Assembly (NCBI RefSeq): GCF_010093595.1
Contig: NW_022985450.1
Location: 850,253 to 914,252 of the forward strand
Source: Mytilinidion resinicola
Taxonomy: Eukaryota; Ascomycota; Dothideomycetes; Mytilinidiales; Mytilinidiaceae
Reading direction: 5' to 3'
Length of the DNA: 64,000 bases
Part shown: positions 46,352-57,625 of the stretch, one piece after another
Position numbering within the stretch: the first letter of the stretch is position 1
Layout of the letters: each line of letters opens with the position of its first letter
Program-made: the position numbers and the translations under genes
The notes under the pieces: generated by a model
Database searches by the model: none
The model's input: the letters and a program-made list of their open reading frames with translations, nothing else
Told to the model about the DNA's origin: nothing

Positions 46352-48146
46352 ATGTCTATTTCTCTTCCTACCGCGGCGGTCCTATGCCTGGGCGTAGCGG
46401 TCCTCATCTACCGCCTGAGTCAGATGGGGAAACGGCTCCCCAATATGCCTCCGGGACCTCCCACGCTCCCTTTCCTTGGGAACGCCTTACAGATCCCCCG
46501 CGAGGGCTTTTACAAGAAGTATGCCCCAACACGATATCATGATTGAAGCAATATTAATGTGCAATTAGGATGAAAGAGTGGGCTGAGACATATGGCAAGA
46601 TCTACTCACTGACCGTCGGCCCCACAAACATCATTGTTCTATGTGATCGAAAAGCGGTCCGGGATTTGATCGATAAGAAGTCTGCGATCTATTCTGACAG
46701 ACCCGCGGACTACGTCGGAAGGCTACTCACAGGTGGGGACCACACGCTTATAGATGACTATAACGCGGAATGGCGAGAGAAACGCAAGCAAATGGCCCAA
46801 GTACTGTCTCCCAGAAGATGCGACGAGCAACACTCTCCTATCCAAGAGGCAGAGGCTAAATGCTTGCTGCTCGGCTTTCTCGACGACCCCGAACATTGCA
46901 TAGAGCATATCAAGCGGACCACTGCTTCGATTGCTGGCATCATTACTTATGGCCAGCGAGCCCCTACCATCGACCATCCATATGCGACGCAAGTGTTCGA
47001 CATTATGCAAGAATGGACCGAAGCGATGGGACCTGGAGCCAACCCCCCCGTGGACGTTTACCCCATCTTCAAGCTCTGGCCAACCCGCTTTGCTCCATGG
47101 AAGCAACGCGCTTACCGAGTCAACAAGAAGATGGATGTGGCATGGGCCGGAACTCTGAATGCGGTGCGGAAGAGGCGTGCAGTTGGTGACAAGCGAGAGT
47201 GTATGGCTGACTCGCTACTGGTAGAGGTGGAGAAGAACCCCAATTACATTCTTTCAGAGCATTCCATTCAAAACCTACTCGGCGAGATGATTGAGGGTGG
47301 CGCAGACACGACAACGGCGCAGCTCTCGACCTTTCTTGTGGCTATGGCGTGCTACCCTCGTGTGCAAGCAAAAGCGCAAGCCTTGATCGATGAGAAAATC
47401 GGTTCAGGCCGGTCGCCCACCTGGAAGGATTTCGACAGCCTCTCATATATTAACGCCATGGTGAAAGAGGGATTGCGCTGGAGACCTGTCACTAGTGTCG
47501 GGTTCCCCCATAAAGTCCGGGAAGGTATATGTTTCTGAATACGTCTTTACGGTGAAAGAGACTGACACAAAACAGATGACACTTACGAAGGCATGCTTAT
47601 TCCTAAAGGATCAACTGTCTTTGTTCCTGTTTGGTATGTATCACGTTGATATGAGCAGATGGCCGTCTAGCTAATTAATGGCAGGGCTTTGAACCATGAT
47701 TCTGCTCAATTCAAGGACGCTGAAGAGTACTGGCCAGAGCGATATGATGGGTTCTCGAGGCTGGCCGACTCTTACTCCGGCAGCGGAGACTATGAAGGAC
47801 GAGGTAAGCGGCTTATCCACATTGCGTTTTCTTTTGAAAAGCTTGCTAACTGCTAGTAGATCATTACACATACGGTGCAGGCCGACGAATCTGTCCCGGT
47901 ATTCATCTCGCAGAGCGCAATCAGTGGCGATCCATCGCCAAGATCCTCTGGGCTTTCAAAATCTCGAAAGCGAGAGATCCTGTCACTGGAGAAGAGATAG
48001 ACATCGACGTTAATGCGTACAAGTCAGGTCTCGCGCAATCCCCGCTACCTTTCAAAGTTCACATAGAGCCCCGTAGTGTGGCGCATGCCGCCACGATTCG
48101 TCGGGAATGGGCTGAGGCAAAGGAAATCTTGGCCAAGTATGAGTGA
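46352..48146 (+). CDS. Cytochrome P450 B
   Basis: Five exons: 46352-46518, 46569-47524, 47576-47633, 47685-47803, 47860-48146; 528 aa; all introns GT-AG, 50-56 bp. The membrane anchor is at residues 5-22, then MPPGPPTLPFLGN; the I-helix is EGGADTTTAQ, the K-helix ExxR is EGLR, and the heme loop is YTYGAGRRICPG with Cys at about 445. It is a paralogue of P450 A: the two share three intron positions and the 287-nt last exon. It belongs to the same broad group as fungal O-methylsterigmatocystin oxidoreductases, but no specific reaction can be named. Confidence 0.93.
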
Positions 48147-48721
48147 GGGCCGTCATGGTTTTGTCTCAAGTTTTTGTAGACGTAACTTATAGAAATGAAA
48201 TCATGAAGTCTCGCGATATACCACTCAACTTTCTCCCCTTTTCGAAACCAGAGTGATGAGCGCATTGGCCTTTTCGGAAACAAAGCGCATCTCCGACAGG
48301 CCAGTGATGAAGATAGTTGGAGGAACTTTAGTATGCAAGCTGGCTTTCGCATTTCCAATAGATATGGCACTGTAGTGAGACATCCCCCCGCACCTGCTAG
48401 GCGAGCGCGCGGGTTTCTTCGTAATTTCTGCACGACACTCACGCATAAGGAAGGTATATCGCCTTGAGAGTACATTGATGCTATTGAGATTTGTTGTCGT
48501 AGCTTCGCCAGTGCAGTGGGACAAACGCCCCCCCACCCCCTCCGCAACTGTTAGGCGGGTTTCTTCTTGACCCACTGGAAACACACGATAGTCGAAAGGA
48601 TGAATGCTCCAAGTTCGTTCGGCGTTTGAGTTTGCTGTTTGCTGGCTGTGTGTATTTCTTCCTTATCGTTGGCTTCATCGTGGTCGTACAACTCGACACG
48701 ACGGTCTTCTTCTCGCAGCAC
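48147..48721. other. Intergenic between convergent genes
   Basis: 3' ends of P450 B and the two-domain 2EXR gene. Nothing recognisable. Confidence 0.45.
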
Positions 48722-50468
48722 CTACGGACTCCAGCCAATGGTCTTTGGGGGTCCATATATGCTCTCAACCCTAGCTTCCCGCCATTTCCCCCATTTCAAG
48801 TCAAAAATTTCCAAGTCCGTCTGGGATTTGCCGCCGTCAGTGTGTCGCCGTCCTTGATACCAATGCGAGAAGTTCCATGACTCGCCATCATCACAATCAG
48901 GATCAGAGTAATTGATCTCAGTTTCGAGACTTCCAACATACAATTGTGCATCCACAAGAACCGAAACCCGCGAAACCTCACGACTTGCTAGGGTTTCGCA
49001 CAATGCGGGTAAACCAAATATGTCTCCATAGAATTGCCCTGTAAAAATCATCTTGATATGCAAGTCGTGGCGCGCCTGTCTCTGAATATTTGAGATGAGG
49101 AGCAGCCATTGCCCATGATCTTCTTCTTCAGAGACACCGTAGCCGTCAATAAGAAGAGACCGTATATGTCGTAGGTGATTTTGTGGAATCTTGGTGAAAG
49201 TTTCCCATATACGTTTTACGGCACTGTCTCTAATGTAGAATTGATTGCGGCCGTAGAACGTTTCGACGGCGAGGGCGGATATATGACGATTAACAGTGAA
49301 CAGTGCAGCTGCGTTGCGGTTGCAAACACAAGTACTTGAGTACTGCACGCGGTCTTCCCTATTGCAGATGCATTTGCAGCACGGCATGGATGTGTATGGC
49401 ATAGATATGTTACATGCCCAACAACATCCATTTAGCATGGCGTCGGTCATCCCTCGGCCAGCGAGTCGTATGCCGCGGACGTCTGTGCTGATGTGGTGGA
49501 ATCTCTCGACTCCGTTCGTGAAAACTAGGCCGGTGTGCGATAGAACCATCATCTGCAGCTCTACTGGCAATTTCAAGAAAGGAAAACTGGCGTCGGAAAT
49601 ACGTTTGTCCGTCTGCACCGTAGGAGGCGTTCTTGTTAGATCTTCCACAGTGGATTTTAAGAGCCTCGACATCGCTTCTTTGGAGCTATCCGGAAAGGTG
49701 CGACGGTTCCCAAGCTTCAGTCTCAAATTACGGACGCTAGGCAACTGCTTAAGAGAAGCCAGTACGATCTTGGCGGTATGCAAGTCTTTAACGTAGCACT
49801 CGAAGCCGAGATCTAGCTGGAAAGGTGTGCAATGCATGCTCAACAACATGCATACATCTTGCCACATCTTCTCACAGCGAACAAAGTATTCGCATCTCTT
49901 CGCAGAGGTGCTCGAGACAGCCGATCTCGAATTCATGGCGAAGACGTGCAGGAACCTAATTGCAGCAAAGGCTCGATGACTGAGTTGCGAGAATCGCTGC
50001 AAGGTCCATGGATCATGTGAAGCCAAAGCGAAGGTGTTTTCTCCGTAGAGTATATCTGTGGCCTCATCGTGGAATTTGCGACAGATGTAGAGGATGGATA
50101 TTGGTAGACGTCCATGCCGGCAGCCGTAAGGCATATTCCTATCGCCGCTCCGGAGGGCTTTCGAGATTTCAGCACCACACCATTCCAGAGTCCCATCCCA
50201 TGTTTTTGTAATCTCATTACGCTCCAAATGGATCAACTCGTTGTCATCCCATATCAGACAACTTTCATGGAGACCCTTTGGTTTCGCAAAAGGAGTTCGG
50301 AATATGTCTCTATCCCGACTACTGCTAGTTATTTTCGTGCGTAAAGCTGATCGGACATAACCGCACTAGACCGGCTTCTCGAAAGATCTTTGCTCGAAGC
50401 TGAGGCGGGAGCCCTTCCAAGGAGGCCGGTCGTTCGTGTGGAGCCTCAGGAGTTATCGTAGGGCCCAT
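48722..50468 (-). pseudogene. Two-domain 2EXR-like protein with an apparent +1 frameshift
   Basis: The frame from 50468 reads MGPTITPEAPHERP then LPPQLRAKIFREAGLVRLCP and stops at 50325. Skipping one base (50327) continues in the other frame as SSSRDRDIFRTPFAKPKGL... to 48722, about 581 aa in all. The long part holds ILYICRKFHDEATDILYGEN and, in the middle, a second domain start (FLKLPVELQMMVLSHTGL) with AALFTVNRHISALAVETFYG, so two family domains are fused. A 50-bp GTCTAG...GCAG intron is an alternative to the frameshift, but its donor is poor and it would delete a conserved block. If the break is a sequence error, this is an intact gene. Confidence 0.55.
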
Positions 50469-51749
50469 TGTTTTAGGATTTAGCCGAGCGTCGGGAAGGA
50501 CGAAGGGTCGCGTGAGATGGTGAGCGGCGCCAGTCCTCCGAATAGGCTTTGTGGCAGCAAGTTGTTCTACACCCCCTCTTTGCGTCCGGTGGTCACTCTC
50601 TAATGTCAAGCCACAGGCTTACCGTATAAGGGAGCAACTCCGGTCGCTTTTAGGGGGGAATAGCAACGTTCTGGCCAATCAATCCTCAAGTCGGTTAAGT
50701 ACTAGCCCAGAAAAGAGGTATACCAGGATCGACTCAGTTTAGCGCTATGTTCACCGGACGTAAAGAGAGGGTATATAGAAAGGCTGGCCAAGAATAATGG
50801 CGAAGAGGCTAGTGGCGCGTATAGGGTAGCAGGACACAGCGGCGCTAAGTCTTCGAGCGTATTCTAAGCTTCGTGGCGGGAAGTCGTTTCTTAGGCTGAG
50901 GTGATGGAATCTAGTGTCGAGGCTGAAGCTAGTGGCGCGTATAGGGTAGCAGGACGCAGCGGCGCCAATTCTCCGAGCGTGTTCTAAGCTTCGTGGGGGG
51001 AAGTCGTTTCTTAGGTTGAGGCGATGGAATCTAGTGTCGAGGGAATTCCATTCGAACATGTGGTGTGTAGCATGAGTCAGAGCGCCGCCGGCCTGCCACG
51101 GGAAAAGTTCTGTGTGCACGTTCCCCTTACTAACAAGTTGATGTGATGAATGCTTATGTTGAGGAAATCTCATACAAAGGTATGAACAGGTGGTGCGCGC
51201 GCACTTGCCAGATTAAGTGGTGAGGATGGAGGTGAAACAATGCATTGAACGAGGTAAGTGATGTATTGGATGAGCATCTATCTAGGCTACGTACGCCGTA
51301 TATATACTCTGTGTGTGTGGAGGCTTACGTAGCCGTACCGTAGAACTGTGTGGGCTAAGTATAGGAACCGTGTTCTATATTAAGGTAGCAGAGCTAACCG
51401 TACCATACTCCGTAGGCTAGCTGGCTAAGAATACGTACTCCGTCAAGTGGGGCCGTAATAATCACGTGACATGCCTCAAGTTAAAGTAGGTATGACCTCC
51501 CCACTAACAGGCTCATTTTAAAAATGAAGCGGTAGTAACTAGTCTGAGAAGCTGTGGCAGCTGTCTGCAAAGGTTTGACCCTCAATCCACCGCAAGCTGC
51601 AGAATGGGGAGCACGTGACTAGCGACGACGCGCAACCCATGAGGCAACATGACAAAGACACTTTTCTTAGAATCTCAGCGTCTTCGATGCCAATTATATG
51701 CCTGAGTATCGACCCAAATGTTACTATCGTATGCAGCGGGCCCAGTTCC
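50469..51749. other. Repeat-containing intergenic
   Basis: Holds the 120-bp tandem duplication (50802-51041) and AT-richer DNA. Many 'cgtactccgt'-like short motifs recur at 51290-51450. No gene was seen. Confidence 0.5.
50802..51041. repeat. 120-bp tandem duplication, open on the minus strand
   Basis: Two units of exactly 120 bp with about 10 differences. Because the period is 40 codons, a minus-strand frame (50751-51173) stays open and repeats LRNDFPPRSLE and SCYPIRATS. I do not recognise the peptide; it may be a relic. Confidence 0.75.
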
Positions 51750-52835
51750 CTAAGCGATGCGGGCTGTCGATAGATGTGACTCATCCATGATGAGCCGTCT
51801 GTCGACCTTGACATCCCTCCCGTGTTTTTCAAAGCCGTCTCGAAACCAACGCTTGAAATCAAGCCCCGTCATGACTCCCTCGCGGTCCCCCCGTCCAGCC
51901 GCAATGGTGAGTTTCCCAAGCTTTTTGCACTTAAATATTGCATCGAAGTGAAGATACTTCATCATTTCGTCGATGTTGTGGAAGTATCGCACCACATCCC
52001 AAGCCGCAGAGTAACTGAAGCCGGGATCAGGGCCTTGGTCAACGCTGATATCTTGCGTCACAGTGATCTCTAGAGTCGTGATGTTTGAGCACTGCCTGAG
52101 GAAGTCCACTTCTTCGCTACCGCCTTGCAACCAACTCCCACGGCCTCCCCATTCCATGAATCGTAGATGTCGGATGGCGCCATAGGCCTCGAAGTTCCAC
52201 TTGTTAGACAATTCGTCGAGCCACTCCCGGAAACCCTTCAAATCCGCTGAGTCCCGAACATTGAAGATATGCCCTTGGATGAAGTATGGCAGGGTTTCTA
52301 TTCGGAGTTGTTGGTTGGCACGGGATAAAGACGGAGTAGTCGGAAGATGGCTGAGTGTGAGAGAGATCTCCTCCGGTGTCTCGGCGGGCCACAGGAAACT
52401 GTAGATGTGGTCTCGTAATTCGCGTGGAAGGGCTAAGATTGGGAACTTAACAGTGTTAACGGATATAGGATCTTCAGGGATAAATCTAAGTTTGTCTACC
52501 TCCTTGAGTTCGAATTCCTTGCTCTTGAATGTGGATCGAAATAGCGGGAATGGTACGCCGGTCTTGTGTGCAGGCCCGGCAGCATTTATCCAGTCTACAT
52601 TGTCTTTCGCCCACTGCGGTGCACGCTGGGCGCAGTTGAGAGGTTTGCGGGGTGGCCCACGGAGTGGGCTAACGGGCGATGGCCTACGGAGTAGACTAAC
52701 GGGTGATGGCCTACGGGGTGATGGCCTCTTCGGGGGTGGTACGTTCGCCCACATGGTTGGTTGAGGTGGGGTGCGGAAGGTCGGGGATACGAAGGTGAGG
52801 TTGTTAAAGTACTTTGTGTGACCGGAGGGATACAC
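51750..52835 (-). CDS. 2EXR-family protein
   Basis: Single exon, 361 aa from 52835; an internal Met at 52754 (MWANVPPPKRPSP) is an equally possible start. The N-terminal 75 residues are Pro/Arg-rich with repeated RRPSPVS. The family core follows: FPILALPRELRDHIYSFLW, SRANQQLRIETLPYFIQ, FREWLDELSNKW, GAIRHLRFMEW, IFKCKKLGKLTI and a final RDGFEKHGRDVKV. Divergent from the next member at 53052 with only 216 bp between them. Role unknown. Confidence 0.85.
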   Translation of the reverse strand: MYPSGHTKYFNNLTFVSPTFRTPPQPTMWANVPPPKRPSPRRPSPVSLLRRPSPVSPLRGPPRKPLNCAQRAPQWAKDNVDWINAAGPAHKTGVPFPLFRSTFKSKEFELKEVDKLRFIPEDPISVNTVKFPILALPRELRDHIYSFLWPAETPEEISLTLSHLPTTPSLSRANQQLRIETLPYFIQGHIFNVRDSADLKGFREWLDELSNKWNFEAYGAIRHLRFMEWGGRGSWLQGGSEEVDFLRQCSNITTLEITVTQDISVDQGPDPGFSYSAAWDVVRYFHNIDEMMKYLHFDAIFKCKKLGKLTIAAGRGDREGVMTGLDFKRWFRDGFEKHGRDVKVDRRLIMDESHLSTARIA

Positions 52836-53051
52836 TTTGGTTGTCGCTATCGAGGCTGCTACTGGGGGCCGCGTGGTGAATGGTTGAGCTACATGAACTT
52901 GATATTAGTGCTTTCACCTTCTACTTAGGAGTCCAAGTCCTACTTTTCAAGCCCGCACTTCTCCCCCCACCCACACTTCTGACTAAACTGCGTGAAGCTC
53001 TCATAATCTTCCAACACCAACAGAGTACGACTGTCCGTAGTCGTAGCAAAT

Positions 53052-53924
53052 ATGTCGGAGAATTCAAACAAGGCTCCCGAGATCGGCCTCTCCGCTGGTA
53101 GCGTTCTAGGACCTGGGGAAGAGACCTCCGCATCCGAAAACGAGCTGCAAGAGCCACTTAGCCTAGGACAGAAGCCAGTGAGTCTCTTCCACAATTCATT
53201 TTACATACCGTACCGTAGCTAACAGAGAGAGTTCCGGTTCTTCGACCTGCCACACGAGTTGCGCGATCTAGCATACAGCTTCGCTTGGCCAGATGATGCG
53301 CCCCGAAATGCGACCATCCGCCATTCGCCCACTAGTGATGACTGTACCGTTGTATTCTCTGCTGGGATTCCGAGCCGTGTCAATCGCCAATTCCACACCG
53401 AGACGTTCCCGTATCTTCTCAAGGGGCACCGAATCCTCGTCGACGACTCCGTCAAACTTCGAGGTTTGATCAAGTGGCTTTCATCTAATCCTACCGGCTC
53501 CAGCTTTGACGCAATTCGGCATCTCCGATTCACAGGCAACGAAATTTCATCTCGTTGGGCAAGCCCGAAATGCTTCTCTTCGCGCTCCCACAATCTACAA
53601 CTCCTGCCAAATCTCGTCATCAACGAAGATATCGAGTTCATGAAACTATGCCCTCGTCTCACAACGGTCCACTTTGATAATCACCTTTGGAAGCTTCGTT
53701 CGCTGGTCGGTCGCTATTATGCGCAGCTGTTCGGCCCCTTTCAAACTCTGACCGACGCCGTCAATTTCTTCCATTTGGATGGACTGTTCGAGTGCTCGAA
53801 TCTGGAAAAGATCGTGATCTACCGCCGCGCTATCAATACCACAGTCGATGAAGAATTCGCAGAACGGCTTCAGAAAGGTTTCATGGAGCGTGGAAGGAAG
53901 GTTGCGATAAGAGTTACGGGTTAA
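53052..53924 (+). CDS. 2EXR-family protein
   Basis: Two exons: 53052-53177 and 53226-53924; 48-bp phase-0 intron; 274 aa. Exon 1 is an acidic, Ser-rich tail. Exon 2 opens at REFRFFDLPHELRDLAYSFAW, so the intron again lies just before the F-box-like block, as in the 29158 and 54385 genes. The core continues with SRVNRQFHTETFPYLLKG, FDAIRHLRFTGN, LFECSNLEKIVI and LQKGFMERGRKVAIRV. Complete and apparently intact. Confidence 0.85.
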
Positions 53925-54384
53925 TGAGAGGGGTAGTGTGCCCTTTCCTGGTGCCCACGATTTGATACGTTGACGCTAGTTCCTCCAGACGTTCAGCTAT
54001 GAAGGTGAAGGGATCAGCCGGGATGAATTCTCTCACGGAAACAGGAATGGAATTTTCCCATCTGGAGAACGGAGATGCTCAAAGGACTATTGAAATGTGC
54101 GAGTCTGTAGTTCCCGAGCGGTACTCAAAGGTATAACAGAGGGAAAGTACTGCTTAGGCTGAAGAAGCGACAAATTAATAGCCAGAAATATGCGGCCTCG
54201 GCTTAGCTCTAGCCTGCTTCTTCGAATGATCACATAGCCCCAAAGCTTGTTATGACACTATCGCATTGCTCATAGGAATAGCGTGACGCCTCGCTTGCTC
54301 ATCTACGACAAGACAATTAGAGTATCCATTTTGCAGAAATGCAATGGAGTGGAGTGATTTAGTGAATAGGTCGAGCTATCACCG
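53925..54384. other. Intergenic
   Basis: Between two co-oriented 2EXR genes. Nothing recognisable. Confidence 0.4.
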
Positions 54385-55261
54385 ATGGGGTTGCCGGATC
54401 GCCTTCTAAAGCAGTTGTCTTTCACGCGAGTCTCTTTTCTCCCCGCCACTTTATTTGGCCGTAGACCTTTGAACACAAGCAACCACCACTCTGCCGCTAG
54501 CGGTCCACTCCTTCTACCTGGAGCAGTGCCGCTCTTACTCGAACCCGGGTCTACCATAGTCACGACCGCTGAGCGAGATAACGTTACTATCACCGACCCT
54601 CCCGTACTCGGATGGGTGCACTATTTCATTAGCCTAGCCCTAGAGCGGTACAGGAGGATCTGGCCTAGGGCTACATTGTCAAACCAAGAACCAGAACCAG
54701 AGCCGGTAAAACTTCCCAATTCTACCATTTCTTAGCAAATTACTAAGATCACAGTTTCGCTTCCTCGACCTTCCTCGCGAGCTGCGGGACATGGTATACA
54801 GTAGCCTTTGGTGCCCCTCCCGAATATACGTCTGCCTGTATCCCAGCATGCTCCAAGACCATACGATCATCCCCGCATTGTGCTTCGTCTACCGCCAAGT
54901 ACGCCAAGAAGCTTCTATTAGCTTCTTCAAGCGGGAGCTTTTCAAGATTATCAGTCTTATAGAGCTTGAAATCTTCAAGAAATGGCTCGCAGCTGCCCCT
55001 GACTTCGCCGGATCGGTTCGACACTTGAGCTTCAACTTCAAGGGCTTTAGCGACTTTACAAACCGCTGGAGCAATGAAGCCAACTCGAACGAGGATACCG
55101 AATTGATGGAGCGATGCCTAAACCTCCGAACGGTAGAGATCCATCACTCTATTCGTCTTCTCATCACACAAGCAATCAATATATTTCCAGTTTCAGGGAT
55201 CACACACGAGCAGGGAATTGTGTTCAGGTGTAATGCTCCTCGGAGACTGTTTAGTTTATGA
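54385..55261 (+). CDS. 2EXR-family protein, short C-terminus
   Basis: Two exons: 54385-54705 and 54755-55261; 275 aa. Exon 1 encodes a hydrophobic/Pro-rich leader ending EPEPEP. The intron (GTAAAA...CACAG, phase 0) is followed directly by FRFLDLPRELRDMVYSSLW, the family block. Then come CFVYRQVRQEASISFF, FKKWLAAAPDF, SVRHLSFNF and a final LRTVEIHHSI. The C-terminal ERG-x-GR block of other members is missing, so it may be truncated. The first ATG of exon 1 is uncertain. Confidence 0.7.
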
Positions 55262-55457
55262 ATTACAAGATGTCATGCTATGAAGTAACAATCCTTAGCA
55301 AAACCATGAAGTGGTGATACAGGTCCCCATCTAATCCAGGTTTTGCGAATACTTTGCGTCGTGATCGCTTCAAAACCGCAGAATACAGATACTAACCCAA
55401 GCCAAGTCTCGTCTAGCAAGTACACGACTGATCACCGATTCCTACAGTCGAGTACCC

Positions 55458-57026
55458 CTACAAGAGAACTCCACCATCCTCATGATCCGACATTGAGTAG
55501 AGGGAATCTGCTTTGGCATCGTCCTCCTTCTCATCATCGCTTCCACCTCCCTCGGTATCACCGTCGATGCTCTGCTCGGGACCTTCAACAGCAGTGTCGT
55601 ATCCGTTGTAGGATTCGTCGTACAACCACTCATCGTCTTCTCTGTCATACTCCTTTGCGAGTGCATCTATGTCATGTGCCTCGCGAATCTCTTGCTGCTT
55701 GCGGTCTGCGGCTGCCTTTTCCTTGCTCTCTGTATCACCGCCAAGCACGAGTTCCAGCGCTTCTTGTAGAGATATATCGCATTGTTCCATGAGTTCTACG
55801 ACCTGCACTTGGAGCACAGGATCTAGATGCTCCAGTTTCGTTGCCACTCGAGCCGGCAGGTTGAGACTCGTTCCGGGCGGGATGGGCTTGCCCTCGGCAT
55901 CGATCGGGACGGCGCGAGGAAGGGGGTCCGACTTGGGTCCATCTGGCTGCGGAAAGTCATACCCTCCAGAATCTTCGTGTTCGTGGAAGGGCTTTATCAC
56001 CATCACCTTCCCTTCAAAAGTGAACAGTGCCTCAACTGCCTCGAACCATGAAACTCCTGTGTCTTGAATCATTGCTGCAATTTGGGCATCGAAGAGCGGA
56101 TCCTTTGGGACCCTCACGTAACGGGTATCGCTTCCACGTTTATCCCAGGATGCCATACGTCCACCTGCGGGACCAACAGCCTATACCAATTCATCAGTAT
56201 GAAACCGACTCGGTAGTGGCGTGACGTAGTATACGTACGACATAGATATAGTCGTATGACTCGGTGTCTTGGTTCTGGGCGGAGTTGTCCTCCGGTAGGT
56301 CTGTCAAGTCGCCAGCTTCATCGAACGGATGGTGCTGATTGGGATGAGTCGGGGCGGACGTAGACCCGTCCGGCTGGGGAAGCGGGTACCGGAATGGATC
56401 CTCCTTGGCTTGATCGACACCTTCGTGCTCGGCGGAGTTCTCGGTCGATGTGGCTTCCGCTTCAGTATCATTCACTGTACGTGGAGGCACTACGTTCTCT
56501 TTGTTGTCCTGGACCAAGGTTTCATCTTCGCTGGTCTGTGATTTGGGCGGTGTGGCCTCAGTATCATTACCCTTGTTTTCGTAAACGGCAATGGCTCCTT
56601 GTTCGGAGCGACTCTCAGACGGGATGGGCTCCTCAGCATCTTGCTGCGTTGGGAGTGCAGTTTCCACATCTTTAGGTTCGGCCGTAGCTGGCTGCCACCA
56701 AAGAGTCTCACGCCAGGTCTGGCGCTTGACTGGGCCCTGCGAAGAAAACACAGTGTATGCACCATCACCGGGCTGCTCGGCTGTCTTCTCTGCCGTGCGG
56801 TTGAGTATGGACATGAAGGCGCCCATCTTGGGTTGATGGTGAGCTGCGGTTCCTCCGGAGTCTGGGCAAGCGGTAGCGTCTGCTGGTGTCAGTGGCCGTC
56901 GGGTGGAGTGACGGGCTTTGAGGGCAGTGAGGTTAGTCGGAACCTACGATCTGGCGGCTGCTCGCGCGTATCACATGTGTCGGCTGCGTCCTCGTGCTTT
57001 GGTGGTGGTGACTGGAGTTCTACCAT
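55458..57026 (-). CDS. Acidic low-complexity protein, unrecognised
   Basis: Proposed three exons: 57026-56948, 56879-56239, 56180-55458; 480 aa, all junctions in phase. The middle exon alone could start at 56826 (MGAFMSILNRTAEKTAEQPG). Residues about 65-250 are Glu/Thr/Pro-rich and probably disordered. The last third contains a folded-looking segment, DPLFDAQIAAMIQDTGVSWFEAVEAL, resembling a UBA-like helical pair, then QVVELMEQCDISLQEALELVLGG, a similar second pair, before an acidic tail. The 57626 gene has a comparable acidic build. No function can be assigned. Confidence 0.6.
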
Positions 57027-57625
57027 CCTCGCAGGGGTTGATTGAGTGATGAGCGGATAAGGACGGCAGAGAGGAAGTTGAATTAGAGAGGGCGAGATGG
57101 AGGGGGAAAGCTTACAGATAACATGCAGAACCAAGGCGAGAAATTTGATATGGCGAGAAGGGTTCGTTGATGTGGGGCTGTCCTTCATCGTCAACATCTC
57201 TAAACAACGTCCGTGCGTCATGTTCGCACGGCCGACGGCATGTGATATCGTCTTACCCTTTTCAATTTGTAGAATAAGCAGAGTTGAAGCAAGCTCAATG
57301 CGACGATCTGCACACTCGTTTGCCACTGCATGAGGAGCTTCAAAGTATTTTCAGCGTTCCGAATAAGAGAAAAGTTGGGCATTTTGGATAACTGGTAAAC
57401 TCGTGAGGCTATCCCAGACAGCGTCAACAGGGTGTACGCAGATCAAAAATATGTTTGCTGACCCGATTTCTATTAGTACGTTGGAGCCCCATAGACAGTG
57501 GCAGGAAAGCGTACGGATATCCTGTGGCAAGGCACTGTAAGAATAGAGTGTTTACCTTACCTACTAACAAAGACGAAATTCTATGCATTTTTCGATCTCC
57601 TCTCGATCTTCTACAATACTGCAGC
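57027..57625. other. Intergenic with MITE-like repeat
   Basis: Contains the 57308-57517 element between two acidic-protein genes; otherwise AT-rich promoter DNA. Confidence 0.45.
57308..57517. mobile_element. MITE-like repeat, family A
   Basis: The left arm CTGCACACTCGTTTGCCACT and the right arm (opposite strand) CCGTACGCTTTCCTGCCACT are imperfect inverted repeats. The right arm with its CTAATAG tail matches the 43237 copy. Non-coding. Confidence 0.65.

Noticed and set aside
36423..48146. Backbone secondary-metabolite synthase in the P450 cluster
   Set aside because: Searched both strands for KS, adenylation, terpene-cyclase and prenyltransferase motifs; none seen.
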